This document shows positions 24,110-35,969 of a stretch of DNA of 64,000 bases, piece after piece. This DNA comes from Diphasiastrum complanatum (lineage: Eukaryota > Streptophyta > Lycopodiopsida > Lycopodiales > Lycopodiaceae): NCBI GenBank assembly GCA_029204225.1, contig CM055097.1:39239106-39303105 (forward strand). The letters are read 5' to 3'. Positions within the stretch are counted from its first letter, which is position 1. Each line of letters starts with the position of its first letter. The notes under the pieces are model-generated. The model worked only from the letters and a program-made list of their open reading frames with translations, was not told the DNA's origin and made no database searches. The translations under genes and the position numbers were made by a program.

Positions 24110-26270
24110 CTGAATAATCCTTCCCCTAATGTGTGGCTACGCCTACCCTCCACCTTTTCGTCCAGCTTCTTCCTCTTTTTGTCTGGTATGCGTGCATATG
24201 CTACACATCCGAAGATCCGATCATGAGCTAGATTGGGCTTGCTTCTCCACCATACCTCGTGTGGGGTAGTGTGAGCAATGCTTGATTTGACTGTCCTTGT
24301 TCTGTAGGTAGGAGGCTGTAGCTGCTGCCTCAGCCCATAGTGATCTTGATGCCTTCGAATAGGCCATCATAGATCTTATAGTTCCATGAGAGTTCTGTTC
24401 TTCCTCTCTGCTACACCAGTATGCTATGGTGTGTAGGCTGCTGTCTTCCTGTGGAGAATGCCTCGACTTTTACAAAAGTCAATAAATCGGTTGGAGATGT
24501 ATTCTCCTCCCCTATCAGTCTTGATATGCTTGACTTTCCTTTTGGTCCACTTCTCAACCCAGTTACATATTTCGTAAACTTATCAAGAGCTTCGAATTTG
24601 TTGTGGATGAAGTAGACAACATCAAACTTACTGTAATTATCAATATAGGTGATATAATATCTTGATCTTCCAACAAATAGTACATCAAAGGGTCCGTAGA
24701 TGTTTGAGTGTATCAACTCCAGAAGTTTCATCGCTTTGAAAGAATCCTTTGTGAAAGGTGTATGTGACATCTTCCCTTTGTTGCATGTGTCACAGGGTGT
24801 CAGGTTTGCATCCTTGATGTTCACTCCTATGAATGCATTGTACTAGTTCACTTTGTATAGTGCCAATGGGTTCATGTGGCATAGTCTCTTGTGCCACAGA
24901 ATGTCTGTAGACTCATGGACTTGATGAGGCTATTGTCGGTAGGCGTACCTGCAAGTGATACAAGTTTCCTCTTTGTCTACCTTGTGCGATGAGTGTAGTA
25001 GAGTTGGCATCAATCACATTGCATGTCTGATCTGTGAATGTCACACGCATGCCTGCATCTGCTATTCTAGCAACTGATAGCAGATCTTTCTGCAGTGTGG
25101 GCACATACAGAACGTCATCCAGTCTTCTGTCTCTGACATTGGTGCTCAGCCAAAGTGCTCTATTGTTGCTTACTTCATGTCACGATCCATCTCCTAGAAT
25201 GATATATCTGGAGGAGTCGGTTTGTAGAAAGTCGACGATCATCTGCCTTGTCGTCACAAAGTGTGATGTGGCTCCTAAGTCAGGAACTATGCCTTGAACA
25301 TCGGATGTGGATGTTGCACATATATCAGTGCACAAATAAGTAGTAGGATTTCTTCTAGCTCGGTCTTCAGCCATATTTGAGAATTCAGACTCCTCCACGT
25401 ATGATGTGATGTTTGTGCTCTCCTTCCTCCTCTGTGTCTTCTTGTTCCTTGAATCATTTTTCCATTGTGTGGCCATCACGTCTGCATCTCTCGCATGTCT
25501 TCTTGTCATTGTTTTGCTGCCTGTTCCTTCCTTTCGATCTACTTTCTTGGGTTCCTTGCTTATGTTGTTTATGATCTATTCTCTTTGTCAACTCCCTCTT
25601 AGGTTGAGCCTTCTTCTTCGACTGGTCTTTGTTGCTGTAGAGAGCTTGATCAGACTCGTTCTTGTCATCGCAGTGCTCTCTGGCTTCAGCTTCTTCTTTG
25701 ATCTCAATGACTGCCTTGTCAAAGGTCATAGTAGGATCTTTAGCCAGCAATGTCTCGGTTGTTTGAAACGATCATGGTAAAGAGCGTAGCAGATAACTGA
25801 GCTGCTTCTCTTGTGAGATTGCATGTTCTGTAGCAATAAGAAGAGGTTCTTCATCTTCCTAATGAAACTGGTGAGATCTTTGTCGTGCCATCTTAGATAG
25901 GTAAGCTGATCTTCTAGATGCATTATCTGATTTCGAGACTTGGTCTGAAATCTGCTGATGAGTGTATTCCACATCTCTCTAGCATTAGAGATTGATGCGA
26001 GGTCAAGGGTAATGATGTCTTCAATGGAAGAGGAGATGAAGGCTATTGCAAGTCATTATTCTCTTTTCACTCTCAAAGATCTTTGCATGTGCTGGCTGGC
26101 ATCTCTTCGGGGCCATTCACCCACGGCCATAACACTTCTCCTCTCAAGATTAGCGATATCTTCACTTTCCAAGAAAGAAAGTTTGATCCATCTGCTTCAA
26201 GTACCGTGCATATCTTTGATTGGATGATGTGAATGAAAGCCATAGTCTCAGTGACGAGACTCTGATAAGC
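24110..26270 (-). mobile_element. Copia gag-protease-integrase (truncated element A)
   Basis: On the minus strand from about 26230 down there is a UBN2-like gag (MWNTLISRFQTKSRNQIMHL), then a degenerate zinc knuckle (CERCRRDGH near 25460). The protease reads VPDLGATSHF near 25290, with Leu replacing the usual Ser/Thr of the DSG/DTG site. GAG-pre-integrase (LQKDLLSVARIADAG near 25095) is followed by integrase with CDTCNKGKMSHTPF near 24790 and DRGGEYISN near 24510. The integrase end (HEVWWRSKPNLAHDRIFGC) is near 24260-24190. It stops in the integrase C-terminus; no RT follows. Its primer site and 5' LTR lie directly upstream (26278-27165). Confidence 0.88.
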
Positions 26271-26277
26271 CTTCTTG

Positions 26278-26367
26278 GCTCTGATACCACTGATGGAATC
26301 TCGGAAATGTCATGACGCTTTGATACCACTGATGGAATCTCAAAAACTTAAAGATGCTCTGATACCA
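26278..26367 (-). repeat. Triplicated retrotransposon primer-binding site (39-bp units)
   Basis: The complement of the initiator tRNA-Met 3' end, TGGTATCAGAGC on the minus strand, is present at 26367-26356 and 26289-26278, with a one-base variant at 26328-26317. Spacing is exactly 39 bp, with GATGGAATCTC shared between the two downstream units. The outermost copy directly abuts the LTR end CCTCA. Confidence 0.85.
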
Positions 26368-26368
26368 C

Positions 26369-27165
26369 TGAGGAAAAAACTCTCTGCATCTCTGTGCGAG
26401 GATTCTAATGAAGCTCAGATGGAGTCGATCTGTCAGATAAGGCTACTACCTCAACTCCCGATCAATCATCCTCCGAATGGAAGACAACTACTACTAATCT
26501 GACTATAAGTTTATGAACAGCAGATGATGTCTTAATGACAACGAAAATATATCTACTGATAAAATTGAACAAGCATCACAACATTCACAGATTACACATG
26601 GAACAGAAAAGGATATACTCGTCTATAATATTAGAATTGAGTGTACATTGAAATTTTTTCTTGAGCACTGTCTGCTTTCCAAATTAGCACGTCGGCGTGA
26701 GAGGTGTGTTCTCTTCTCACGAAAGGAACTAGCTACTGCTAGATCTATTTTCTTCCTTGATACACGCCTCACTGAGTGCTGTGTTCAGGAAACTATATAC
26801 TCTGTATAAATTTGTTGTCTGTATCCTTTGTTGATCCTTTATGTGATCAATCCAGGGATCTGATTAAATTAAAAGATCTAATCAAAAGAAAATGCATAAG
26901 TCTTAAACAAAACTGATTCCAGCTTTCTGTCATTGTCCTCCGAGAATTAGCCACCTTCTGTTCGTTGCACAATGCCTTCACGCTGCAGACCTTCGCCTTT
27001 TTGCTAAAGGACATTTTTCGCGACTTTAAGAGTAGTGTCGCTTTTTTAAGGGCAAGTGTCACTTTTCTAAGAGCAAGTGTCACTTTTTCCCGAAAGGCAA
27101 AAAACCCAACAATAGGCCTAAATTTTTTTCTAAGGCATTTAAAGACAATGTCGTTTTTTTCCCTT
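26369..27165 (-). mobile_element. 5' LTR of Copia element A
   Basis: Defined on the minus strand by its end ..CCTCA next to the primer-binding site. A TATATAG box lies near 26800-26790, giving an R-U5 of about 400 bp. The far edge is taken as the point where RT coding of another Copia resumes (27165). The outer part carries the GCGACA/AAGGGCAAGTGTC repeat family. The exact U3 start is uncertain because no clean TG end is visible at 27165. Confidence 0.55.
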
Positions 27166-28105
27166 CGCTACTAGTCTGGCCTTGTATCTTGATACATTGC
27201 CATCAAGTCCATACTTGAGCTTGTACACCCATTTGCATTTTACAGTTTTTCGCTTGTCTGGTATGGGTTGCAGTGTCCACACTTGTTCTTCTTCATGGAC
27301 TCCATCTCCTCGTTCATCGCTTGTATCCACTTGTCCTTGTCGGGATAGTCAATGGCTTCTTCGTAGATCTGTGGTTCACCGCTGAATCCACATAAATCCT
27401 CCGTCATTGAAGCTGAGCTATCAGGCACAAATCTAATTGGTGCTCTTCTCTCTCTTGTTGATCTTCTTCTTCTTCAGGGACTGCAATGCTTTTTCCTTTG
27501 TCTTTGCGGCTAGGTGCGGAACCATGCGATTTCCTCTCGCTCTAGTTGGTGGCAGCTCTTCATCATCTAGGTCGTCGCTCAACTGATATGGGATTTGAAC
27601 ATCTTCTTTTGAATGTTCAGGGTCCACTCCCTCTGTCGACGTTGGTAGGTTTTAGTACTATTGCACAAGAATTTCGTAGCTAACCGGATTTTCGTTAGCC
27701 ATCGTCCTTGTTTCATCGAACTTGACATCTCTGATGGTCTTGACTTGATTAGTCTATGGCATGTAGATCCTGTAGTATGACGAATGATTGTCATATCCTA
27801 CGAGATATCCATGCTTGACTTTCTCATCCAAGTTCTTTTGAAGCTTGTCAGGTATGTGTGCATATGCGACACATCCAAAGATGTGTACATGTGTCAGATT
27901 GGGTTTGTTACCCCACCATACCTCATGTGGTGTAGTGTGAGGAACTCCCAACTTGCCCGTCCTATTCTGCAAGTAGGCAGCTGCATCCACGGCTTCAGCC
28001 CATACCGCTCTTGGCGCCTTGGAGTAGGCCATCATGCACCTTGTGGATTCCATGAGGGTCCTATTCTTCCTCTCAACAACATCGTTGTGTTGCGTTGCGT
28101 CTGAT
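27165..28105 (-). mobile_element. Copia integrase C-terminus and RT start (5' half of a split element)
   Basis: On the minus strand there is AYLQNRTGKLGVPHTTPHEV and FGCVAYAHIPDKLQ (27960-27830), then the variable linker, and EAIDYPDKDKWIQAMNEEM near 27350. The RT entry CKWVYKLKYGLDGNVSRYK is near 27230, ending at ARLVAKG (27172). The reading continues logically with LSQKHGIDYTETFSP at 21295, implying one RT split by 5.9 kb of inserted sequence. A frame shift lies near 27440-27430. Confidence 0.85.
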
Positions 28106-28109
28106 CCCT

Positions 28110-28745
28110 GATGGATGCTATGATATCAACTAGACCTAATCTTGCACATGCATCAGTTCTTTAAGCCAATATATGGCTATGGTCCACTGGAAAGCTCTTC
28201 TAAGAGTTGTAAGATATTTATGAGCTACCATCAACATTTCCATCTGCTATGGAGATGAAGATTCGTCCGATATCCATATGCTTCATGGATATACATATGC
28301 AAATTGGGCAGGAGATATCGACACCAGAAGATCGACATTTGGATTTGTCTTCCTGTTCCAGTATCCTGGAATAGTCGAAAGTAGACCTCCATTGTGATGT
28401 CGTCGACAGAATTGGAGTACATTGCAGCCTCTCAAGCTACTAAAGAGGCAATTTGGCTAAGGAATCTATTGTTCGATATTGGTCTCAGACAAAATGCTCC
28501 AACAATTATTCAGTGCAACAATCAAAGCGCTATTGCATTATCAATCAATCCTAGATTTCACTCTAGAAGCAAGCACATCAAGATTAAGTACCACTATATT
28601 AGGAGCAGAGTACTCAACAAGGAGGTGAGTCTGAAAATCGAGTACATGGAAGCTGACATATTTACAAAGCGGTTAAGTCAAGAAGCACACAAGAGTTTTT
28701 GTGCTATCTTGAATTTGAAAATCAAGGCATTCAATGATCCAGATT
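28110..28745 (+). mobile_element. Copia RT end and RNase H (element D)
   Basis: On the plus strand there is TRPNLAHAS near 28130, then a GYTYANWAGDIDTRRSTFGF RNase H start near 28285, and an intact frame 28394-28746. That frame has TELEYIAASQATKEAIW, QCNNQSAIAL, the HSRSKHIKIKYHYIR block and EADIFTKRL. It abuts oppositely oriented element B at about 28105. The RNase H tail is well preserved but the front is frameshifted. Confidence 0.88.
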
Positions 28746-28753
28746 AAGGGGGG

Positions 28754-29600
28754 TGTTGGATTTCTATCCTCTCCATCCCTTATCTCTTCACTAATCTAGA
28801 TCCATTCATTTGCTGTATGTAAATACTTCTAAAGTTGCACAGCCTGCAGAAATACAAGGAAAGTTGATGACAATGTTCCTTTGAAGTCACAGACATGGAA
28901 GTCATCGACATCTTCTCAAAAGCAAGCTCAACTTTGAAGTCATCGACATCGAAGTCTCTGACTTCGACAACTAATAACAACAACATGGTGCCTTAATCCT
29001 ATTTGTAAAGTACAGACCTTAATTAGAGATCACCTCTAGAGCAAGACGGTTATGGCGCAAAGCGGTGATGGTGCCTAAAAGAGGCAGTTGTAACATGGCT
29101 ATCCGCTCTTCTCTCCATCGATCTAATATACACCAACTGCTCTCACGTACAGTAATATTATATATAGATGAGGTCAGTAGATCAAAATTAAATCATATAA
29201 TCAAGTAATTAGACAATGATCAGACGATTAGCAAGAGCACAATAATTATGTTTTTCTCTCTATTATATTAGAGTATTGTTTCAGGAAGAATGTGCCTTCT
29301 ATCTGCATTCAGACTTGTACTATTTGCAATTATATAATTCCTATTTAAGTAATCTGAATAGTGTCATGCTTTGTCCAATGCATTTTCATTCAGTTTTGAT
29401 TCACTGATTCATGACATGTAGATAAATCGTAGCTTAAGATACTCATATGATTGATAATCAGTGTTGATCATAAGCTCTAGCTCTTAAATTGATAACGCTT
29501 ATGCAAAGCGCATTCTATTTTGTGTTCGCCTATGGAACCTATACTAGAAGACGTTGAGCACACACCGAGAGCTCTTCCACTTGGTCAATTTCCAATGTGT
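28754..29600 (+). mobile_element. 3' LTR of Copia element D
   Basis: A polypurine tract AAGGGGGG ends at 28753 and the LTR begins TGTTGGATTTC. A TATATATAG box at 29159-29167 marks the LTR promoter. The right end is not clear; about 29580-29850 is possible. Confidence 0.65.
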
Positions 29601-29602
29601 CT

Positions 29603-29838
29603 GAGTCGCCAACTGAGATTTCTCCTTATTCTTTAAGTATTTTGACTCGCCATTAGTATAGTAGCAAGTACATCACTTGATCTATTTTGTACCAGACTAG
29701 CAAGTCAAAATTTGTCTGACTCACATTGTCTAGCTTGCATTGTCTGACTCGCCATGTGCTCCATGTGACTCGCCAGTTTTTCAAATAGTTTTGATACTTA
29801 TTTATACCAAGTAGGTAGCTCAGCTGTCTGACTCGCCA
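29603..29838 (+). repeat. Dispersed GACTCGCCA motif cluster
   Basis: GACTCGCCA (first copy GAGTCGCCA) occurs at 29603, 29644, 29746, 29767 and 29830, often preceded by TGT or TCT. No coding potential. It lies at or just beyond the end of LTR D. Confidence 0.7.
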
Positions 29839-30169
29839 ATAGTGAAAACTAAAAATTTTTCAGAACATCTCACAATCAGAACCCATCTGTATTTTTTTTT
29901 AATTATTTTCATATTTTTTCGATTGCCTTTTTGATTTGGCTGTTTACTGTTTTTCATCCATCTAACTTTTGTTTAGATCCCGATCTGATCTTGATCTGAG
30001 TTCATGTTAGTTTCAGTTTGATTCACATCTAGATCCATTATTTCATCGCCCAAATATAGGAAAGATCTAAAAAAAAAATCTAAGAAAAAAGAACAAGAAA
30101 AAGGCCAAAAAGAAAGAAAGAGAAAAGACAAAAAATAGCCTCACCTTCTGTTCTTCTGTATGCATCTTA

Positions 30170-30490
30170 GATCTGGTAGGAGATCTCCCCAATCTTGAGG
30201 AATTTGTCAACGTACCCATCGAGATACTTCACGAACCAGTTGATGTAGATCCACCCCCGATGGATAATCCAAGACCATTTGTACCTCACGCAATCCAAAA
30301 CTTCCCTAAGATCGAGCTCCCAAGGTTTGATGGAAAGGGAGATCCACGACAATTCCATCAGATCTACACTCAAGCATGTAGAGCCTATGGAGGCGACAGC
30401 CCGCAAAAGCCATTAAGATAATTTATTATGTGCCTAACCGATACCGCAAAAGATTGGTATTTCAATCTTGAGCAAAACGACAGAGGATGC
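30170..30490 (+). mobile_element. Gypsy-type gag fragment
   Basis: A plus-strand frame with one stop near 30417 gives FPKIELPRFDGKGDPRQFHQ, then YTQACRAYGGD, then LTDTAKDWYFNLEQND. This is the gag core pattern of Ty3/Gypsy elements (F..GKGDP...F, then L...A..WY..L). No pol follows. Confidence 0.7.
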
Positions 30491-31060
30491 TTCCACCTCT
30501 ACGGCCAATAATGTTGACTCCATTTTATCTACCTAGTGTAAGCATCGCACAAGCGTCGCTGAGCCATTTTGAAGGTAACGTCGCCCAGCGACATTCGTTT
30601 GATTTAAAAAATTTAGGGTTTAACGGAACGTTGCCCAACGACGTTTGTTTGGGTTTTGAAATTTTGGGGGGGGCTTGTTATTCAGCACAATTTCCTGATC
30701 AATCTGCTCCTCTTGTGCTTCATCATTCTGCACACACAATCACAGGTACTTTGAATGCAATGCAAAACCTATTTTAGTTGAACATGAGGTACATGTAAAT
30801 TTTGTGAAAGTTGAATGCAATGCAATCTTATTTAAACCAAAGAGTAATTTCAACTGTCAAGAAATAAGTTAGGGTTTACCTTATCTATTAGAAAAATGCT
30901 TTTGCTTTCCAATTCCCTGTGCATGTTCTCAAAATTATGATTGTAGCAGAGTCTATATTATTCTTCACTTGGAAGTTTGCCATAGATCGCACTCTATAGA
31001 GCAATTGAACTATGAATATAAGTTCGTTGACTTAAGCTATGAATAGAACTTAACAATGCA
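30490..31060. other. Gene-free stretch with a short GTCGCCCAGCGAC-type repeat
   Basis: Two related blocks, around 30576 (GTCGCCCAGCGACATTCGTTT) and 30629 (GTTGCCCAACGACGTTTGTTT), lie about 53 bp apart, each self-complementary at its core. Nothing else is recognised. Confidence 0.5.
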
Positions 31061-31068
31061 ATTTAGGG

Positions 31069-31810
31069 TTAAGAATTACTCACAAAATCATCTTGAAAAC
31101 GCTTTTTTCTCCCAGAGCCAAGATGACTGATACTATTCATGCTTAGTCTTACTTTTGCTGCTTCCTTGTGCTTGTCATATTCATGGGAAGTTTTCCTAAA
31201 CTCACTTGTGAGGGAAGTCCAGGTACTTTTCCTACATGAGGTTGGCTTGCCTGGTTTACCTAGCCTTCGAGATTGTTGGCGGAGCTTGTCACGATAGTGA
31301 CGCATGTGCTCACCAAGCTTTCCCTCCATCCATTTATTACTAAATGGATGGTCACATGGAAATTCCCTTTGTAATGCCTCTATGGTATGATCCTTCTCAT
31401 CTCGTGGTTGTACGCGCCAATCGTGGAGAGGATTGCTAATGTATAATTTGGTCAATTCACAAGCTCGTCTCATGACCAAATATCCATTATTGTCGCCCAT
31501 ATTCAAAGATTTATTAGCCTGAATCTCATATGGGCGTGTGCTAGACTCGCCAGTAGGGATCGACGATCCAGTCATCGCGTCCTCACCCATCGACTACTCG
31601 TAGATCGCCGTGTGCTCAGAAGGGTGCATACTTCTAAAGAGATGTAGTGCCGTCTCGTGATCACTGCCAGAGGTGAAACCTTCACGGCCACCGTTGGAGC
31701 TACACCGCAGCCGCTAGAGGGGGGTGCACCCTCATAAGTGCACCCCCCGGAAGAACTAGACAATCGGTCATGCCGACCGCATCGTCCGCCACTTCCACTG
31801 GCCATCAAGA
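31069..31810 (-). mobile_element. CACTA (En/Spm) accessory ORF, Transposase_24-like
   Basis: A 173-codon minus-strand frame (31590-31069) contains HYRDKLRQQSRRLGKPGKP, then a W..LTSEF block, then KEAAKVRLSMNSISHLGSGR. This resembles the plant PttA/Transposase_24 pattern (W..L...., then KN/RskL..HtgGSrsF). It opens with MGEDAMTGSS. A second frame to 31808 probably holds the Gly/Ser-rich front joined by a frameshift. A host gene is less likely given the setting. Confidence 0.5.
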
Positions 31811-34380
31811 CCAGTGGTACAATAACTAATCACGTAAAAAACATTGAAAACTGTATGGAAAATTACACAAAATTACTACAAGAAAACTAAACTAAACACT
31901 AAGATTGCAACTAAGTAGATGCTAACAACTAACTAGCTAAGATCACTATGAATATAAAAATAAAAATGAGAATACAAGCAACAAGCAACAAGATCACTAT
32001 GAAAATGAATATGAGCATCTTTTAGTCTGATCCTTAGATTTGTAGACAATGCTGAGATATATTATCATCAATGGATTTATGCAGATCAAACCATAGTACT
32101 AACAGTTTTGAGAACTGTGCAAAAGTGATTATTGGATCACTAATGGTCTATATCATAAATTGAAAATTTGTGCTGGTTTCTGTACATGCGCGCAAAGCTA
32201 TCTGTCAAACTATTTGAAAGACTTTTTTTGAGAGTAACTAAGACTTTGCTGCATGAATACAGACTTTGCAATGAATTGAATTTAATTAATTAATTATTAA
32301 TTACACGGTTCACTATAAAAATGTCTGAAAACCATACGATTCTCAGAACTGTGGTGAATCGTGGACGATTCACATATTCTATGAGTCAAACATATGCATA
32401 GAGCTAAGCTGCAAGGCATTGGATCATGATATGTGCGGTTGATGAGTACTACTGTAGATGGATGACTATATATTTTTTTAAGAAGGATTTTAGGCCAATT
32501 CTTAGTTTTATGGACAATGCTGAGTACTTCAATGACCTTGTACAGTTCAGCTGATCGTTGGATATCCCTAGGGAAGTCGCAACAAGATTGAAGTTAGCCA
32601 ACTATATTCTATGGCATTTTCTCTCTCATGGTATCCAAAGATCATAGCCACCTGCTAAAATAGAATATAGTTGATCTCAATAACAATGTCCAAGTCTTTG
32701 AAGTTCAAATACAAAATTTTAAAATAAAGTTGGAGAATTGGAAGCTGATGATGATGTGATAATGATCATCTTCATGTCTTGATGATGTGAGATAACATGT
32801 AATTAAGTTCATTCGTGGTTTCATATCAGATTCTGGTGGAGCATTTTGAATATAATGGTGCAAATCTTTGTGCCGAAATTATATTATACTTACCAATCAT
32901 CAATGGATTTCTGGTCGAACAGCAAGCAGCAAGACATTGGATCATGTACATGTTGTGCAATTGAGTACTACTAACGGTTGAAAATGGTGAAGCATGCTTC
33001 AGGGACATTCATATTGGAGAGGGAATGGTGGAGGGCATGTAATGTCTAAGGGTCTTTGATGAGGATGGTTGAGTACTATGGTGATGTTGTACATTGCACG
33101 CAACTCGTTGGATAAATACAGGTCACATTTTTTTTCCCAAAAAAAAAAAATACATGCCCCTCTCCACTCGCTCCCACGTCATGCCCAAAAACAGTTAAAA
33201 TGAATTTTCCTCCCCCTATGTATATACCCCCCCCCCCCCCCTCGGAATTAATTATCAAGGGGTATTTGGCGACTACCTGCCCCCTCCAATTTTTTTAAAA
33301 AAAAAGGGTACCATTAATTTTTTTTTGCAAAAAACCTACCCACTGCCCATGCCTCCCATAACTGACATACCACCAAACGAGCTTGAAAGAGCAAACAATT
33401 TGTATTTGTTACAAGAGAACTCTCTCTCGCTCTCTCAAGCGTGTGTGAGTGTGTTTATGTATATATGATTAAGAGATCCTTATACCACAACTTGATGGTT
33501 TCGAGATTTGGGCAGAGGAGGATACAAACCTGAGAGCAGATTATGCCAAGGCTTCCAAAAGACTTTGGCAACGAGCCAAATGTAGGCTATTGTTACTAAA
33601 GCAAAGCTTCAAAGCTAAAGTAACATTGAAAGAACCGATTGAGTCGCACAAAAAGGTGCTGGACACAGAGCTCCTGGAGCTAGGCAAACTTCAGGATCAA
33701 CTGAAGTCCTTCAATTCTAGGTCATCTAACTCTCCTGGTAGAGATTTGCCTTCTATGAAGGATGATCCAAATGTTCAAAGAAAAAGAATACAAGCTACTC
33801 AAGCTATGCTTGACCACAAAATTTTATTGGATAAACTTTTCTAGTAATGTTTACTATCATGCCTCTCTTGGTGGTTGTTGAGTATGATAGTTGTCATGCA
33901 CAAACATCTGACATTCATTTGTTATGAATGTCATTGAAAGTTTCTGTCCATTGTGGAGATGTTGATAATTAAAAAACATAGTGACGTTTGTTGATATGTA
34001 CATGTAGCAATGTTTTAGCGATGTTTTTCAATAATTTAGTGATGCTTATGAAGTTTTCTTTTTACCAAATTTTAGATTTATGTACAATATTTTAGGTTGA
34101 TAATTTTTTGTTCTGGAAGCTTAAAGTCCTTTCTGTTGAAAAAAATATAATTCCTTCATACTATTGCTTGATAATTTAGGCTCAAATTTTGGGAGTGCAT
34201 ATTCTTCGTCGAAATACTCTGTTTTTCACTACCAAAATTAACTATGCTATGAATTTTCTACTTATACAAACATGTTTTTGTTAACTTTACTTCTTGCAAC
34301 TTATAAATTATGGGGTTGTTGCTTGATGTTGTTTGTTAATGATCATGGTTTTTATGGTTAGTAATGTATTTTTTGCCATG
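31811..34380. other. Gene-free stretch
   Basis: Long AT-rich sequence. Motifs such as GACAATGCTGAG and CATTGGATCATG recur twice (32045/32515 and 32419/32935), hinting at an old duplication. A 17-C run lies at 33225-33241. An 84-codon frame at 33590-33844 is lysine- and leucine-rich and possibly coiled-coil, but has no family match I recognise. Confidence 0.45.
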
Positions 34381-34387
34381 GATGTAG

Positions 34388-35345
34388 GAATGGTTTCTTC
34401 AGATGATCGACCACGTCGGCCACCAAAGGCACCTCCTCTAGATCGCAGGAAAGGTCTAGCATTGGCTCGCAAAGCCCAACAGGTGATTAAGTTCACTTTA
34501 TTTTCAAATTATAGTTTTTCATTTTTTATATCTATCCTCAATGTTTTAAAGAAAAAAATTGATGTTGATATTCCTGATTTCTATGAATGGTATTTATGCA
34601 GTGTCTTCTTCGGAGAGATTTCAAAAGTGCCCCTATATGTGGGCGTGGACGTGGATTGCAAGGCACTGGGAGGATGTCAAATGTTCTTGTTTCTTGTGAG
34701 CCAACCACTACCTCATCAACAGTGCCATGACCTAGTACTCATGATCATTTGGCACCTGCTCCTTCACATGATGCAGGTCTAGTTAACGTTATTATATCGA
34801 CTATTGTTATATGATGTATTTGTGGCTCTCTTGTTATTCTCTTGCAATGTGGATTTATGTCACTAGTCAAAATATATAGAGTAATGATGTTAGTACTGAA
34901 AAGAATACATGCAGGTCGAGTTTCGTCTAGCACTTCAGGTAGTGATCGATCTAGACCATCTAATTGGTCTCCAACTATGCCTTACAAGACACAAAGACAA
35001 TATCCACATCTCTTTGGACGAGTACGATAAAATATTGTTCACCATGTTTGTTTGTATTTTTTATTTGTTTGCATTATAAGTAGTTCTAATTTTTTTAGAT
35101 TTCCATAACATACAATCTTTTGAATTTCAAGATGCTTGCTAATTTCTAATTGCAAGCCATATTTGAGTGCTCGAATATATGACACCAATGATATTTTTTC
35201 TTTTGATTTATGTAGCCGGATCCATGGGATGAAAAGATCCATTGTAATTGTGCCGATTGCAAAGGATTTAAATATCGCAAAAGACACATAGTCAATGATT
35301 ACATGTGGAGGAGGTTTCCACCAAATCCTGATCAAGCGCTTATTT
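34388..35345 (+). pseudogene. Exon-like remnants, possibly CACTA transposase front
   Basis: Several stretches are bounded by good splice motifs. One is about 34388-34480 (GATGTAG/..CAACAG/GTGATT) encoding RPRRPPKAPPLDRRKGLAL. Another is about 34912-35022 (ATGCAG/..CGA/GTACG) encoding a Ser/Arg-rich segment. The last, from 35217 (ATGTAG/), encodes HCNCADCKGFKYRKRHIVND. The last resembles the C-x-C-x2-C..H of the Transpos_assoc domain that precedes CACTA TNP2 transposases. A stop follows at about 35346. Orientation is opposite to the ORF at 31069-31810. Confidence 0.35.
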
Positions 35346-35811
35346 GAAAATGGAATCACCCATTGAGAGCCCCTCCAAATCTTTTTCCATTGATACTATG
35401 GACCACCCTCTTGTAGATAGAACATGTCATCGAAGACAAATCAAGGCAATAAATAAAAAGGTTAAAACTTTGCGTATTCGTGATGTGAGTGCCACTATTT
35501 TGGACCAAATACCTGAACCATAGGTATTGTCCCACCACACTTGTTTGTCATCCAAAAATTGTTCAACCGTGTACGATTTGGCTGTTGGCCAGAGTCCGTT
35601 GCTTTCCCTAGAGTAGGTGATACAGTTCAATTTTGAAATTGAACCTATCAACTCTTGCCTAGCTTTCGATTTCCAGACGCCGACCTAAGTTTGTATATCC
35701 ACACTCATGTGGAAGACGTTATTGGAGGATGCAAATATATGGTTTACATTCAAATGCATGTTCCACAAGAGAAAGAAAAGAGCAGGGCGAGTTGGTGGGA
35801 CGTGGAAAGTA

Positions 35812-35965
35812 TACATACATTGATGGAAGGCCATTTGAATTTGGAAATTTAGCTGGATATATTAATAGTTCTTATGGTTTTCCTAGTTTAACAAATTGTA
35901 TTTTTTAAGAGCGTAACAATGGCATGGAAGATTGTTTTACTAGATTCGTTAAAGGTACTTATGTG
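35812..35965 (+). pseudogene. Possible SET-domain fragment (weak)
   Basis: The plus frame reads YIDGRPFEFGNLAGYINSS, then YGFPSLTNCIF, a stop, then MEDCFTRFVK. The GN-A--IN-S----NC order is like the GNxxRxINHSCxPN core of SET methyltransferases, but the His is absent and only about 50 codons are seen. It is broken by a stop and not flanked by clear exon boundaries. Confidence 0.28.
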
Positions 35966-35969
35966 ATGA

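Noticed and set aside
26278-26367. Possible tRNA gene because of repeated GCTCTGATACCA
   Set aside because: Only the 12-base 3' end complement is present, in primer-site position next to an LTR; no cloverleaf around it.
33225-33241. Poly-C run as a functional element
   Set aside because: A short homopolymer beside A-rich runs; nothing else supports a function.
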